Assembly: GCF_043876835.1 (NCBI RefSeq)
Contig: NZ_JBAWJZ010000004.1
Coordinates: 62,001-126,000, forward strand
From: Yeosuana sp043876835
Lineage (GTDB): Bacteria > Bacteroidota > Bacteroidia > Flavobacteriales > Flavobacteriaceae
Direction: 5' to 3'
DNA length: 64,000 nucleotides
In this document: piece by piece, positions 26,158-34,019 of the stretch
How the letters are laid out: every line of letters begins with the position of its first letter
Numbering within the stretch: position 1 is the first letter of the stretch
The notes under the pieces: model-generated
What the model was told of the DNA's origin: nothing
Seen by the model: the letters and a program-made list of their open reading frames with translations, nothing else
Database searches by the model: none
Translations under genes and position numbers: made by a program

Positions 26158-26926
26158 TTAAATTCCAAGAGTTTAAATTTTGAATATAATGATGCGCTGT
26201 TAAATCAAATTGCACAGGAACTAAAGAAATATAACCATTTTCAAGAGCCCATTCGTCTGTGTCTTCACCATAATCTAAATTAACAAATTTTCCAGTAAGC
26301 CAATAATAGTCTTTTCCCTGCGGGTTTTTACGTTTGTCAAACTCTTCAACCCAATTGGCCTTTGCTTGTCGGCAAATTTTAATACCTTTTATTTCTTTTT
26401 TTGAGATGTTCGGAATATTTACATTTAACACTATTCCATTAGGTAATCCATGTTTCAAAACCATTTCTGATATTTTTTTCACATAGCTTTTAGTTGCACT
26501 AAAATCGGCATTCCATTTATAGTTAAGTAATGAAAATCCAATAGAAGGAATGCCTTCAATCCCAGCTTCAATAGCAGCACTCATGGTCCCTGAATAAATT
26601 ACATTAATTGATGAATTTGATCCATGATTAATGCCAGAAACACACAAATCTGGTTTTCTGTCTAAGACTTCTCTTATTCCAAGTTTAACACAATCAGCAG
26701 GAGTTCCGGAGCAACTATATTCCAGTTGTTTTTCATTATCAACTATCACACGTTCTACATAAAGTGTTGAATCAATTGTAATAGCATGACCCATCCCACT
26801 TTGAGGACTATCAGGCGCAACCACAACAACATCGCCAATTTCATTCATAACTTCAATTAAAGTCCTGATTCCTGGAGCATTAATTCCATCGTCATTAGTC
26901 ACTAATATTAGAGGTTTTTGGGTCAT
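26150..26926 (-). CDS. surE: 5'/3'-nucleotidase SurE
   Basis: SurE is a metal-dependent survival phosphatase that removes phosphate from nucleoside monophosphates. The product from ATG 26926 has 258 residues and begins MTQKPLILVTNDDG with the metal ligands Asp-Asp; AIEAGIEGIPSIGFSL and SGINHGSN follow as in the family. An ATG at 26959 would add 11 residues, but these do not match the family and the nearer ATG has an A-rich upstream region (AATAAATAAT) typical of this phylum. It is first in the leftward lpxB group and diverges from the Prc protease gene. Confidence 0.92.
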   Translation of the reverse strand: MTQKPLILVTNDDGINAPGIRTLIEVMNEIGDVVVVAPDSPQSGMGHAITIDSTLYVERVIVDNEKQLEYSCSGTPADCVKLGIREVLDRKPDLCVSGINHGSNSSINVIYSGTMSAAIEAGIEGIPSIGFSLLNYKWNADFSATKSYVKKISEMVLKHGLPNGIVLNVNIPNISKKEIKGIKICRQAKANWVEEFDKRKNPQGKDYYWLTGKFVNLDYGEDTDEWALENGYISLVPVQFDLTAHHYIQNLNSWNLNG

Positions 26927-27138
26927 ATTATTTATTGTAAAATCATCGCTAAAATACATAATTTACTTAGTAATTGCTCAATTTGTTTGGTTTAACAAAA
27001 AATTAGTACCGATAGAATTTATTGGCATGGTTTTTTCTTTATTTTAGTAAAAAATATATGATATTCATTTTTTTAGTTATTATTTGATGCAAGTATCAAT
27101 GGTAATCTGTTAAAAATGATTTCTTACTATTAAAAGAT

Positions 27139-29289
27139 ATGATGAAGAAAATTATGAAAAGGAACTATAAAATTTTGTTATTGCTATTGCTGTTAGCTTT
27201 CGCATCGTGTAGTTTCACTACCAAAACATTTGCCGATCCAGACAAAGATAAATTACTGATACAAGTAGTGACTTTTGTTTTACAACAAGGACATTTTGAT
27301 CCTATAGCAATGGATGATGCTTTTTCTGTTGAACTTTTTAAAGATTATGTAGAAAACCTGGATCCTGTTAAACGGTATTTTTATGAGTCTGATATAGAGG
27401 ATTTTAAAAAATTTGAAACCAATATTGACGATCAATTAAAAGCATATGATATTACTTTTTTTAATGTCACTTATGAGCGTATGTTAAAACGTATAGAAGA
27501 GGCAAAAGTAATTTATAAAGAAGTTTTATCACAACCTTTTGACTATTCTAAAGACGAATCTTTTAATACGGATTACGACAAAATTGGGTATGTGAAAAAT
27601 AAAAAAGAAATGAAAGATCGTTGGAGACAACAACTAAAATTTTCAACACTTTCTAATTATGATGATATCTATACTCAAGAAAAAATGACCAAAGAAAAAG
27701 ACCCTTCTTACGTTATGAAAACTGAACAAGAAATTGAAAAAGAAGCTAGAGAAACTACGTTAAAATCTATTGACATTTATTTTAATGATACTATTGATGA
27801 TTTAAAACGTGAAGATTGGTTTGCCGTTTATGTAAACACTATAGTAGAAGAATATGATCCTCATACTTACTATTTAGCACCAAAGAGCAAAGAAGATTTT
27901 GACACAAGAATGTCTGGTAAATTAGAGGGAATTGGGGCAAGATTGCAAAAACGCATGGACTACATTAAAATAGTAGAATTGATTTCAGGTGGGCCAGCTT
28001 GGAGGAGTAACGAACTTGAAGTTGAAGATGTTATATTAAAAGTAAAACAAGAAAAAGAAGAGTTTCCAGTTAATATTGTAGGAATGCCTATTAATGATGC
28101 TATTAAATACATTAAGGGACCAAAAGGAACTAAAGTGACTTTAACAATTAAAAAAGTTGACGGAACCATTAAAGACATCACACTTACAAGAGATATTATT
28201 GAGTTAGATGAAACTTATGCAAAAGCCTCTTTAGTTGAAAAAGATAATATGAAATTTGGAGTAATTGACCTACCTAGCTTTTATCTGGATTTTAATAATT
28301 ATAAAAAGTTAAATGCAGCTGCAGATGTTAAAAAAGAAATTGAACGTTTGAAAGCTGAAGGTATGCAAGGGCTTGTTCTAGATTTGCGTGATAATGGTGG
28401 GGGTTCTTTACCTGCAGTGGTTGATATGGCCGGATTATTTATCGAAAGTGGTCCTATTGTTCAAGTACGTTCAACTGGAGAGCCAAAACAAGTATTGGAA
28501 GACAAAGATAAATCTATATCATGGGATGGGCCATTGGTGATATTGGTAAACGAACTTTCTGCTTCTGCATCAGAAATTATGTCGGCTGCAATGCAAGATT
28601 ATAAAAGAGCCATTATCATAGGAAGTAAACAAACCTATGGAAAAGGTACCGTTCAAAATGTATTAGATTTAAACAGTTGGGTTCGTAATAATACCAATGG
28701 AGACTTAGGTGCACTGGCTTTAACTACTCAAAAGTATTACAGAATTAACGGTGGTTCGGTACAATTAGAAGGTGTTAAAAGTGATGTAATAGTTCCTGAT
28801 AAATTTAGTTTTATTGATGTAGGAGAAAAAGACAAAGAAAATGCTTTGCCTTGGGATGAGATTGATGCTGCAAAATATACCACTTGGAGTAATTACTTTG
28901 ATTATGATGAAGCTATAAAAAGTAGTAATGAGCGAATGAGGAATAACACACAATTAAAACTCATAGAAGAAAATGCTAAATGGATAAAAAGTAAAATTGA
29001 TGAAACTGTTGTTCCCTTAAATTATAATAAGTATAAAGCAGAACTTGCTTTAAACGATAAGGAGTCTGAACGATTTGATGGAATAACAAAATATAAAACA
29101 AATTTAACTTTTGAACCAACCGCTTACGAGAAAGAACTTTTTGCTAAAGACACAACAGATTTAAAAGAGAAACGAGATCGTTGGTACAAAAGTCTAAGTC
29201 AAGATGTATATGTTGAAGAAGCTATAAATGTGCTTCAAGATTTAAAAACTGCATACAATATTAAAAAGGTTGCCACAGTAAAAAACTAA
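27139..29289 (+). CDS. prc: Tail-specific (carboxy-terminal processing) protease, S41 family
   Basis: The 716-residue periplasmic protease has a lipoprotein-like signal (LLAFASC, Cys near 25). The order is an N-terminal helical domain, PDZ domain (about 250-335, LEGIGARLQKRMDYIKIVELI and GPAW) and S41 catalytic domain. The serine lies in ELSASASEIMSAA (about residue 473) and the lysine in GSKQTYGKGTVQ about 25 residues later, the usual Ser-Lys dyad. A C-terminal DUF3340 region follows. This long form matches E. coli Prc rather than short CtpA. It degrades or trims envelope proteins by their C-termini. Confidence 0.92.
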   Translation: MMKKIMKRNYKILLLLLLLAFASCSFTTKTFADPDKDKLLIQVVTFVLQQGHFDPIAMDDAFSVELFKDYVENLDPVKRYFYESDIEDFKKFETNIDDQLKAYDITFFNVTYERMLKRIEEAKVIYKEVLSQPFDYSKDESFNTDYDKIGYVKNKKEMKDRWRQQLKFSTLSNYDDIYTQEKMTKEKDPSYVMKTEQEIEKEARETTLKSIDIYFNDTIDDLKREDWFAVYVNTIVEEYDPHTYYLAPKSKEDFDTRMSGKLEGIGARLQKRMDYIKIVELISGGPAWRSNELEVEDVILKVKQEKEEFPVNIVGMPINDAIKYIKGPKGTKVTLTIKKVDGTIKDITLTRDIIELDETYAKASLVEKDNMKFGVIDLPSFYLDFNNYKKLNAAADVKKEIERLKAEGMQGLVLDLRDNGGGSLPAVVDMAGLFIESGPIVQVRSTGEPKQVLEDKDKSISWDGPLVILVNELSASASEIMSAAMQDYKRAIIIGSKQTYGKGTVQNVLDLNSWVRNNTNGDLGALALTTQKYYRINGGSVQLEGVKSDVIVPDKFSFIDVGEKDKENALPWDEIDAAKYTTWSNYFDYDEAIKSSNERMRNNTQLKLIEENAKWIKSKIDETVVPLNYNKYKAELALNDKESERFDGITKYKTNLTFEPTAYEKELFAKDTTDLKEKRDRWYKSLSQDVYVEEAINVLQDLKTAYNIKKVATVKN

Positions 29290-29324
29290 TTTCTTAAAAT
29301 AGTTTTTGATAGCAATATGTAATA

Positions 29325-29372
29325 ATTGCCACACTAAAATAGGTTTAAATCTACCTTAGTTAGTGTGGCAAT
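29325..29372. terminator. Long hairpin between convergent prc and PHP genes
   Basis: ATTGCCACACTA (29325-29336) pairs perfectly with 29361-29372, and an inner AGGT/ACCT adds a second stem. It lacks a long T-run, so it may be a terminator helped by other factors or an RNA end-protecting hairpin. Confidence 0.6.
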
Positions 29373-29409
29373 TTCTATAATAAGAATAGGTGCTAATGAA
29401 ATAGAAGAA

Positions 29410-30618
29410 TCAATTTAAAATGGGTTGAGTCCAAGCAGTTTCATACAAAATATCTTCAATTGGGTTGTCTTGCAGTTTGGTTGAAGTAATTTTACATCTT
29501 ACAAAAAGAATATCATCAGTTATTTTATAATTGGCTTTAATCCCATTAATCTTTAATAATTCTTTTGTTTCTGTCTCGCCTTTTTTACAGCCAATAAAAG
29601 AGATATTGTAATTTACTGTTGGTTCTTCTGCGATTTCAATAGTAAGTTCTCTGTCCTTCAATTGTAATGTTTTTAAAGTTACACCTGTAGTAGCGTAAAA
29701 ATCCCCAGCTTCCATAGCGTGGATTAAGGCACTGGCAGAAAGTGTGTCAGACTTTACCATAACCCAACCACGGCCCGCATTACTCCACTTGTTTCCTTTT
29801 ATGTGGTAGTGATGGGAATCATCTGTTGCCGTACCATACATTATAGGTTTTTTGTCTTTTATGTAAGCCATATTAATTAAATCCCACATTTCTTCAGTAG
29901 CTAAATGTGTTGAATCTCCCATATTATGAACTAAAGGATGGCCGTTATAGATTTCAAAAAAACGTTCACCTTTTAATGCTATCATATCTTCTAAAGTTAC
30001 ACTGTAATAAAAGTTTGGATGATTTAGGTGAGGTATTATTGGAATTCCTGTTTCCTTTCTTTGTTGAAGTATGGCATCTAAATTATTTTGAATGACTTCA
30101 AGAGTGCTGTTTCCGCCTTGTGGTTCAATTTTTTTTTGAATGTTGGTAGCATTCATATGAACAAAATGCTTGTTGTATCTGTCTGTTATTTCTTCTGAAT
30201 GAATTACCAAAAACTTCCCTTTTTCTTCTGTTAATCCTTTGTACTCATTGTAGGTTTTAAGTTTTACAGATGTTTTGCCAGAATCTATTTTATAGGTCAC
30301 CCATTCTTTACCATATTTTTCTAAGTAATTTTTAAAAGCATTTTGATAGATAGAATCTTTTGGAATTTGTATCCATTTTTCTTCTTCGGCTATTGTATTA
30401 TGATCTGATAATGCAAGAAATTGGTAGTTGTTAGATTTGTACCAATTTAAAACAACTTCAGGAAATTCATCACCATCGCTCCAATACGTGTGCGTGTGCA
30501 AATTGCCTTTATACCATTTAGTTGTGTTCTCATTTGGTTGTGATGTTTTTTTTTCGTTACAACTTAATACTAAACACGATAGAATGGTTGTAAAAATAAT
30601 TTGACTTAATGATTTCAT
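29410..30618 (-). CDS. PHP-domain phosphoesterase lipoprotein
   Basis: This 402-residue protein has a lipoprotein signal ending LSC (Cys20). The PHP metal motifs are present: GNLHTHTYWSDGD (about 37-49), SDHNTIAEEEKW, a central HSEEI and HLNHPNF, and TDDSHHYH. It hydrolyses phosphate esters in the periplasm or at the cell surface, with unknown substrate; relatives are sometimes labelled histidinol-phosphatase, which is unlikely for an exported lipoprotein. It is the last gene of a leftward run after engB, with 32 bp between, and converges on prc. Confidence 0.85.
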   Translation of the reverse strand: MKSLSQIIFTTILSCLVLSCNEKKTSQPNENTTKWYKGNLHTHTYWSDGDEFPEVVLNWYKSNNYQFLALSDHNTIAEEEKWIQIPKDSIYQNAFKNYLEKYGKEWVTYKIDSGKTSVKLKTYNEYKGLTEEKGKFLVIHSEEITDRYNKHFVHMNATNIQKKIEPQGGNSTLEVIQNNLDAILQQRKETGIPIIPHLNHPNFYYSVTLEDMIALKGERFFEIYNGHPLVHNMGDSTHLATEEMWDLINMAYIKDKKPIMYGTATDDSHHYHIKGNKWSNAGRGWVMVKSDTLSASALIHAMEAGDFYATTGVTLKTLQLKDRELTIEIAEEPTVNYNISFIGCKKGETETKELLKINGIKANYKITDDILFVRCKITSTKLQDNPIEDILYETAWTQPILN

Positions 30619-30650
30619 TTAAAAAGTATTAAAGTAAGCTTCTGAAAGTT

Positions 30651-31262
30651 TTAGATGTTGCTTAATTCCATATTGCCATTTAATGTTTCAATATATCCTA
30701 AAACTTCTTCTTTGCCAATGTCTTTTGATGATGAGGTTACAAAATAATTAGGCATATCTTCCCAAGTTTCAAGCAAGATTGACTTATAGTTTTCAATGTG
30801 GTTTTCAATAGCTTTAGGTTTTAATTTATCAGCTTTTGTAAACACTATAGAAAAAGGAATTCCGTTTTCACCTAACCATTGCATAAATTCTAAATCGATA
30901 GGTTGTGGGTCATGTCGAATATCAACCAAAACAAAAGCGGAAACCAATTGTTCGCGTAAACTAAAATATTGTGTTATGAATTTTTGAAATGTTTTTTTTG
31001 AGCTTTTTGAAACTTTGGCATAACCATATCCAGGTAAGTCAACCAAATACCAGTTTTTATTGATTAAAAAATGATTTATTAATTGGGTTTTCCCAGGTTT
31101 TCCAGATGTTTTTGCTAAACTCTTTTTATTGGTAAGCATATTAATCAGAGAAGATTTACCAACATTACTTCTGCCAATAAAAGCATATTCGGGCATTCTG
31201 TTTTTTGGGCATTTTGCCACATCAGAATTGCTCATCACAAATTCAGCAGATTTTACTAGCAT
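30651..31262 (-). CDS. engB: Ribosome biogenesis GTPase YsxC/EngB
   Basis: This GTPase is needed for late assembly of the large ribosomal subunit. The 203-residue product has the G motifs in order: GRSNVGKSSLINML (G1, about residues 30-43), KSLAKTSGKPGKTQ (G2 region), DLPGYGYAKV (G3, about 75) and TKADKLK (G4). The start ATG fits the family start. It follows the alpha/beta hydrolase gene by 19 bp, probably in one transcript. Confidence 0.95.
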   Translation of the reverse strand: MLVKSAEFVMSNSDVAKCPKNRMPEYAFIGRSNVGKSSLINMLTNKKSLAKTSGKPGKTQLINHFLINKNWYLVDLPGYGYAKVSKSSKKTFQKFITQYFSLREQLVSAFVLVDIRHDPQPIDLEFMQWLGENGIPFSIVFTKADKLKPKAIENHIENYKSILLETWEDMPNYFVTSSSKDIGKEEVLGYIETLNGNMELSNI

Positions 31263-31281
31263 AAGGTTCGTTTTAGAAATT

Positions 31282-32043
31282 CTATAAATTTCTTTTTGTT
31301 AACCAGTCTTCAAGAATTTTATTGAACTCTTCCGGATGTTCCATCATAGCTGCATGCCCACATTTGTCAATCCAAAATAAATCAGAGTCAGGTAATAAGC
31401 TATTAAATTCTTGAGCAACTTCTGGAGGTGTTACCGTATCATTTTTACCCCAAATGATACAGGTTGGTGTTTTCATTTTAGGCAAATCGTTAGCCATATT
31501 ATGTCTTATGGCACTTTTTGCTATAGCTAAAGTTTTAATAAGTTTGTTTCTGTCATTTACAGTAGCATAAACTTCATCAACAATTTCTTTAGTTGCAACT
31601 TCAGGATTATAAAAAACGTCTTGCGATTTCTTTTTTATTACTTCGTAATCACTTCGTTTTGTGTAACCACCGCCCATAGCACTTTCATAAAGCCCTGAAC
31701 TTCCCGTAATAACAAGTGCCTTAACTTTTGAAGGATATAATTTGGTATGATATAAACCAATGTGTCCACCAAGAGAATTTCCTAACAAAATGACATCATT
31801 TAAATCTTTAAAATCAATAAAATCATGCAAGTATTTTGCAAAACTTTTTACATTGGTTTTTAATAAAGACATTGTGTAAATTGGTAACTCGGGAATAATA
31901 ACTCTATAGCCTTTTGTGCTAAAATAACGAGTTACGTAATCAAAATTACTTAAGCCACCCATAAGGCCATGTAATATTATCAATGGAGTGCCTTCTCCAA
32001 CTTCAATATAACTGTAATTTTTTTCCTTTTTTAAAAGATGCAT
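31282..32043 (-). CDS. Alpha/beta hydrolase
   Basis: The 253-residue cytoplasmic enzyme shows HGLMGGLSNFD (oxyanion hole), the nucleophile elbow GNSLGGHIG (Ser about residue 93), an acid in IWGKNDTVTPPE and the catalytic His in KCGHAAMMEHPEEF. Without substrate data it can only be called a hydrolase; the class includes esterases and C-C hydrolases such as MhpC. A canonical flavobacterial promoter lies directly upstream (32074-32102). Confidence 0.88.
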   Translation of the reverse strand: MHLLKKEKNYSYIEVGEGTPLIILHGLMGGLSNFDYVTRYFSTKGYRVIIPELPIYTMSLLKTNVKSFAKYLHDFIDFKDLNDVILLGNSLGGHIGLYHTKLYPSKVKALVITGSSGLYESAMGGGYTKRSDYEVIKKKSQDVFYNPEVATKEIVDEVYATVNDRNKLIKTLAIAKSAIRHNMANDLPKMKTPTCIIWGKNDTVTPPEVAQEFNSLLPDSDLFWIDKCGHAAMMEHPEEFNKILEDWLTKRNL

Positions 32044-32073
32044 CTTTAACTAATTGGTCATTTTGTATAAGAA

Positions 32074-32102
32074 CAAATATAGTTATTTCATTGATATTTC
32101 AA
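32074..32102 (-). promoter_or_regulatory. Flavobacterial promoter of the hydrolase-engB unit
   Basis: TTG (32102-32100), an 18-bp spacer, then TATATTTG (32081-32074), an exact match to TTG-N17-19-TAnnTTTG, 30 bp before the start codon at 32043. Confidence 0.75.
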
Positions 32103-32264
32103 CCATTTTATTGGTAGACAACAGTAAATATTCAGCCTGCAGATGTTAACAATAAAAATCTTTTTTGTGAAAAATTGGTAATCAATTGAAAACAAGGAAT
32201 TAAGTATTGTTTTTTAAAGATAAATGGCATGATAATGGTATTTGGTCGAAAAATTATTAACAAA

Positions 32265-32308
32265 GTGGTATATTGTGGTAAAAAGTGGTAAAATTTTCAA
32301 TATATTTG
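32265..32308 (+). promoter_or_regulatory. MraZ operator boxes and dcw promoter
   Basis: GTGGTA occurs at 32265, 32275 and 32285, exactly 10 bp apart. A TATATTTG -7 box follows at 32301-32308, 33 bp before the mraZ TTG start. MraZ of other bacteria binds short G-rich direct repeats with about 10-bp spacing (TGGGN in E. coli, AAAGTG[TG] in Mollicutes); AAAGTGG occurs in two of the three copies here. The boxes cover the -33 region, so binding should block RNA polymerase. The rest of the 32044-32340 gap holds only the divergent promoter. Confidence 0.8.
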
Positions 32309-32340
32309 AAACTTAAAGACTAAAACTACTACCAGCTGTT

Positions 32341-32811
32341 TTGAATTCATTAATAGGGACATACGAATGTAAAGTTGATGCTAAGGGAAGGCTTATGCTT
32401 CCTGCTGCATTAAAAAAGCAGCTGAATCCTGTCTTGCAAAGTGGTTTTGTTTTAAAACGTGCTGTCTTTCAATCTTGTTTAGAATTGTATCCTATGTCTG
32501 AATGGGAGATTTTAATGCAAAAAGTGAATAAGCTTAATAAGTTTAAAAAGAAGAATAATGATTTTATACGTCGTTTTACGGCTGGCGTAAAAGTTATTGA
32601 GATTGACTCTAATGGTCGTCTATTGATACCTAAAGACTTGACGGTTTTTGCAAATATTTCAAAAAACATAGTGGTGTCTTCTGCTATTAACATAATTGAA
32701 ATATGGGATAAAGATAAATATGAACAGGCTATTGATGATGCAACAGGAGACTTTGCGGATTTAGCTGAAGAAGTTATGGGACAAGAAGACGATGACAATG
32801 GAATATCATAA
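32341..32811 (+). CDS. mraZ: Transcriptional regulator MraZ
   Basis: MraZ is the AbrB-fold regulator that heads the dcw cluster and represses it. The 156-residue product has the two SpoVT/AbrB-like half domains: GTYECKVDAKGRLMLPAALK at the N-terminus and IEIDSNGRLLIPKDL at about residue 83. The only start fitting the family is TTG at 32341. Its 3' end overlaps rsmH. The acidic C-terminal tail (GQEDDDNG) is usual in Bacteroidota. Three operator boxes lie upstream. Confidence 0.95.
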   Translation: MNSLIGTYECKVDAKGRLMLPAALKKQLNPVLQSGFVLKRAVFQSCLELYPMSEWEILMQKVNKLNKFKKKNNDFIRRFTAGVKVIEIDSNGRLLIPKDLTVFANISKNIVVSSAINIIEIWDKDKYEQAIDDATGDFADLAEEVMGQEDDDNGIS

Positions 32812-33694
32812 CCCAGTATTGCTAAAAGAAACCGTTGAAGGTTTAAAAATTAAAGAAGACGGTGTTTATGTTGATGTGACTTTTGGTGGTGGTGGTCACA
32901 GCAGAGAAATATTAAAACATCTTGGAGACAAGGGGAAATTGTTTGCTTTTGATCAAGATCAAGACGCTCTTGCAAATACTATTGACGATAACAGGTTTAC
33001 TTTAATTAATGAAAATTTCAGGCACATAAAACGTTTTTTGAGATTTTATGGGGTTAAGCAAGTAGATGGCATTTTAGCAGATTTTGGTGTGTCATCACAT
33101 CAGTTTGATGTTGCGGAAAGAGGTTTTTCAACACGTTTTGAAGCCGATTTAGATATGAGGATGAATCAAAAAAATCAATTATCAGCTTTTAATGTGATAA
33201 ATGAATATGAAGAAGAACAGTTGAAAAATGTATTCTTACAATATGGTGAATTAAGAGCAGGATTAGCAATGGCTAAAGTTATTATTGAGCATAGAAAAGA
33301 CCATGTTATTAAAACCAGTGAGCAACTTAAAAAGGTGTTGAAGAAATTCTTGCCGCCAAGACATGAAAATAAAGTATTAGCACAAATATATCAAGCCATT
33401 CGTATAGAGGTGAATCAGGAAATTGAAGCTTTAAAAGAATTTTTAGAACAAACACCAGAGCTTTTAAAACAAGGAGGTAGGTTGAGCTTTATTTCGTATC
33501 ACTCTTTAGAAGACAGATTAGTGAAACGTTTTATTAGAAATGGAATGTTTGAAGGTGAGCCAGAGCGTGATATGTATGGAAATTTTGAAGTGCCTTTAAA
33601 AAAAATAAACGGACTTATTGTGCCGTCAAAAGAAGAGATCAATAGTAACAGCAGAGCAAGAAGTGCAAAATTGAGAGTAGCTGAAAAAATATAA
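32798..33694 (+). CDS. rsmH: 16S rRNA (cytosine-1402-N4)-methyltransferase
   Basis: RsmH (MraW) methylates C1402 in the ribosomal P site. The 298-residue product starts MEYHNPVLLKETV as in relatives; an ATG 6 bases earlier (32792) is possible. The SAM-binding DVTFGGGGHSREIL (about residues 28-41), DGILADFGVSSHQFD and the C-terminal SYHSLEDRLVKRF are all present. It overlaps mraZ by 14 bp and abuts ftsL without a spacer. Confidence 0.95.
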   Translation: MEYHNPVLLKETVEGLKIKEDGVYVDVTFGGGGHSREILKHLGDKGKLFAFDQDQDALANTIDDNRFTLINENFRHIKRFLRFYGVKQVDGILADFGVSSHQFDVAERGFSTRFEADLDMRMNQKNQLSAFNVINEYEEEQLKNVFLQYGELRAGLAMAKVIIEHRKDHVIKTSEQLKKVLKKFLPPRHENKVLAQIYQAIRIEVNQEIEALKEFLEQTPELLKQGGRLSFISYHSLEDRLVKRFIRNGMFEGEPERDMYGNFEVPLKKINGLIVPSKEEINSNSRARSAKLRVAEKI

Positions 33695-34012
33695 ATGAAA
33701 AAAAGTATCTATAGAATATTAAAAGGAACCTTTTTGGTGAGTGATGATTCTTTTAAAAACTGGAGAGTTATCATTTTTATTTCTTCTTTGGCTATAGTGA
33801 TGATTGCAAGTTCTCATAGCGCTGATAAAAAAGTATATGAAATTGCTAGATTAAAAAATGAAGTAAATGAAATGCGTTCAGAATTTATTGATGGGCGCTC
33901 AAAATTAATGAGATTAAAAATGGAATCTGAAATTATGGTAGCAATGCAGAAAAAGGGTATAGCTCCTTCGGTAATTCCGCCAAAAAAAATAAAAGTCAAA
34001 TCACAACAATAA
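33695..34012 (+). CDS. ftsL: FtsL-like division protein
   Basis: This small bitopic protein has 105 residues: a cytoplasmic N-terminus, one membrane helix (about residues 27-43, VIIFISSLAIVMIASS) and a periplasmic coiled coil (about 50-90). It is expected to form the FtsQLB-type complex that activates septal synthesis. Sequence similarity to FtsL is weak in this phylum; the call rests on topology and the position between rsmH and ftsI. ATG directly follows the rsmH stop. Confidence 0.85.
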   Translation: MKKSIYRILKGTFLVSDDSFKNWRVIIFISSLAIVMIASSHSADKKVYEIARLKNEVNEMRSEFIDGRSKLMRLKMESEIMVAMQKKGIAPSVIPPKKIKVKSQQ

Positions 34013-34019
34013 TATAGTC

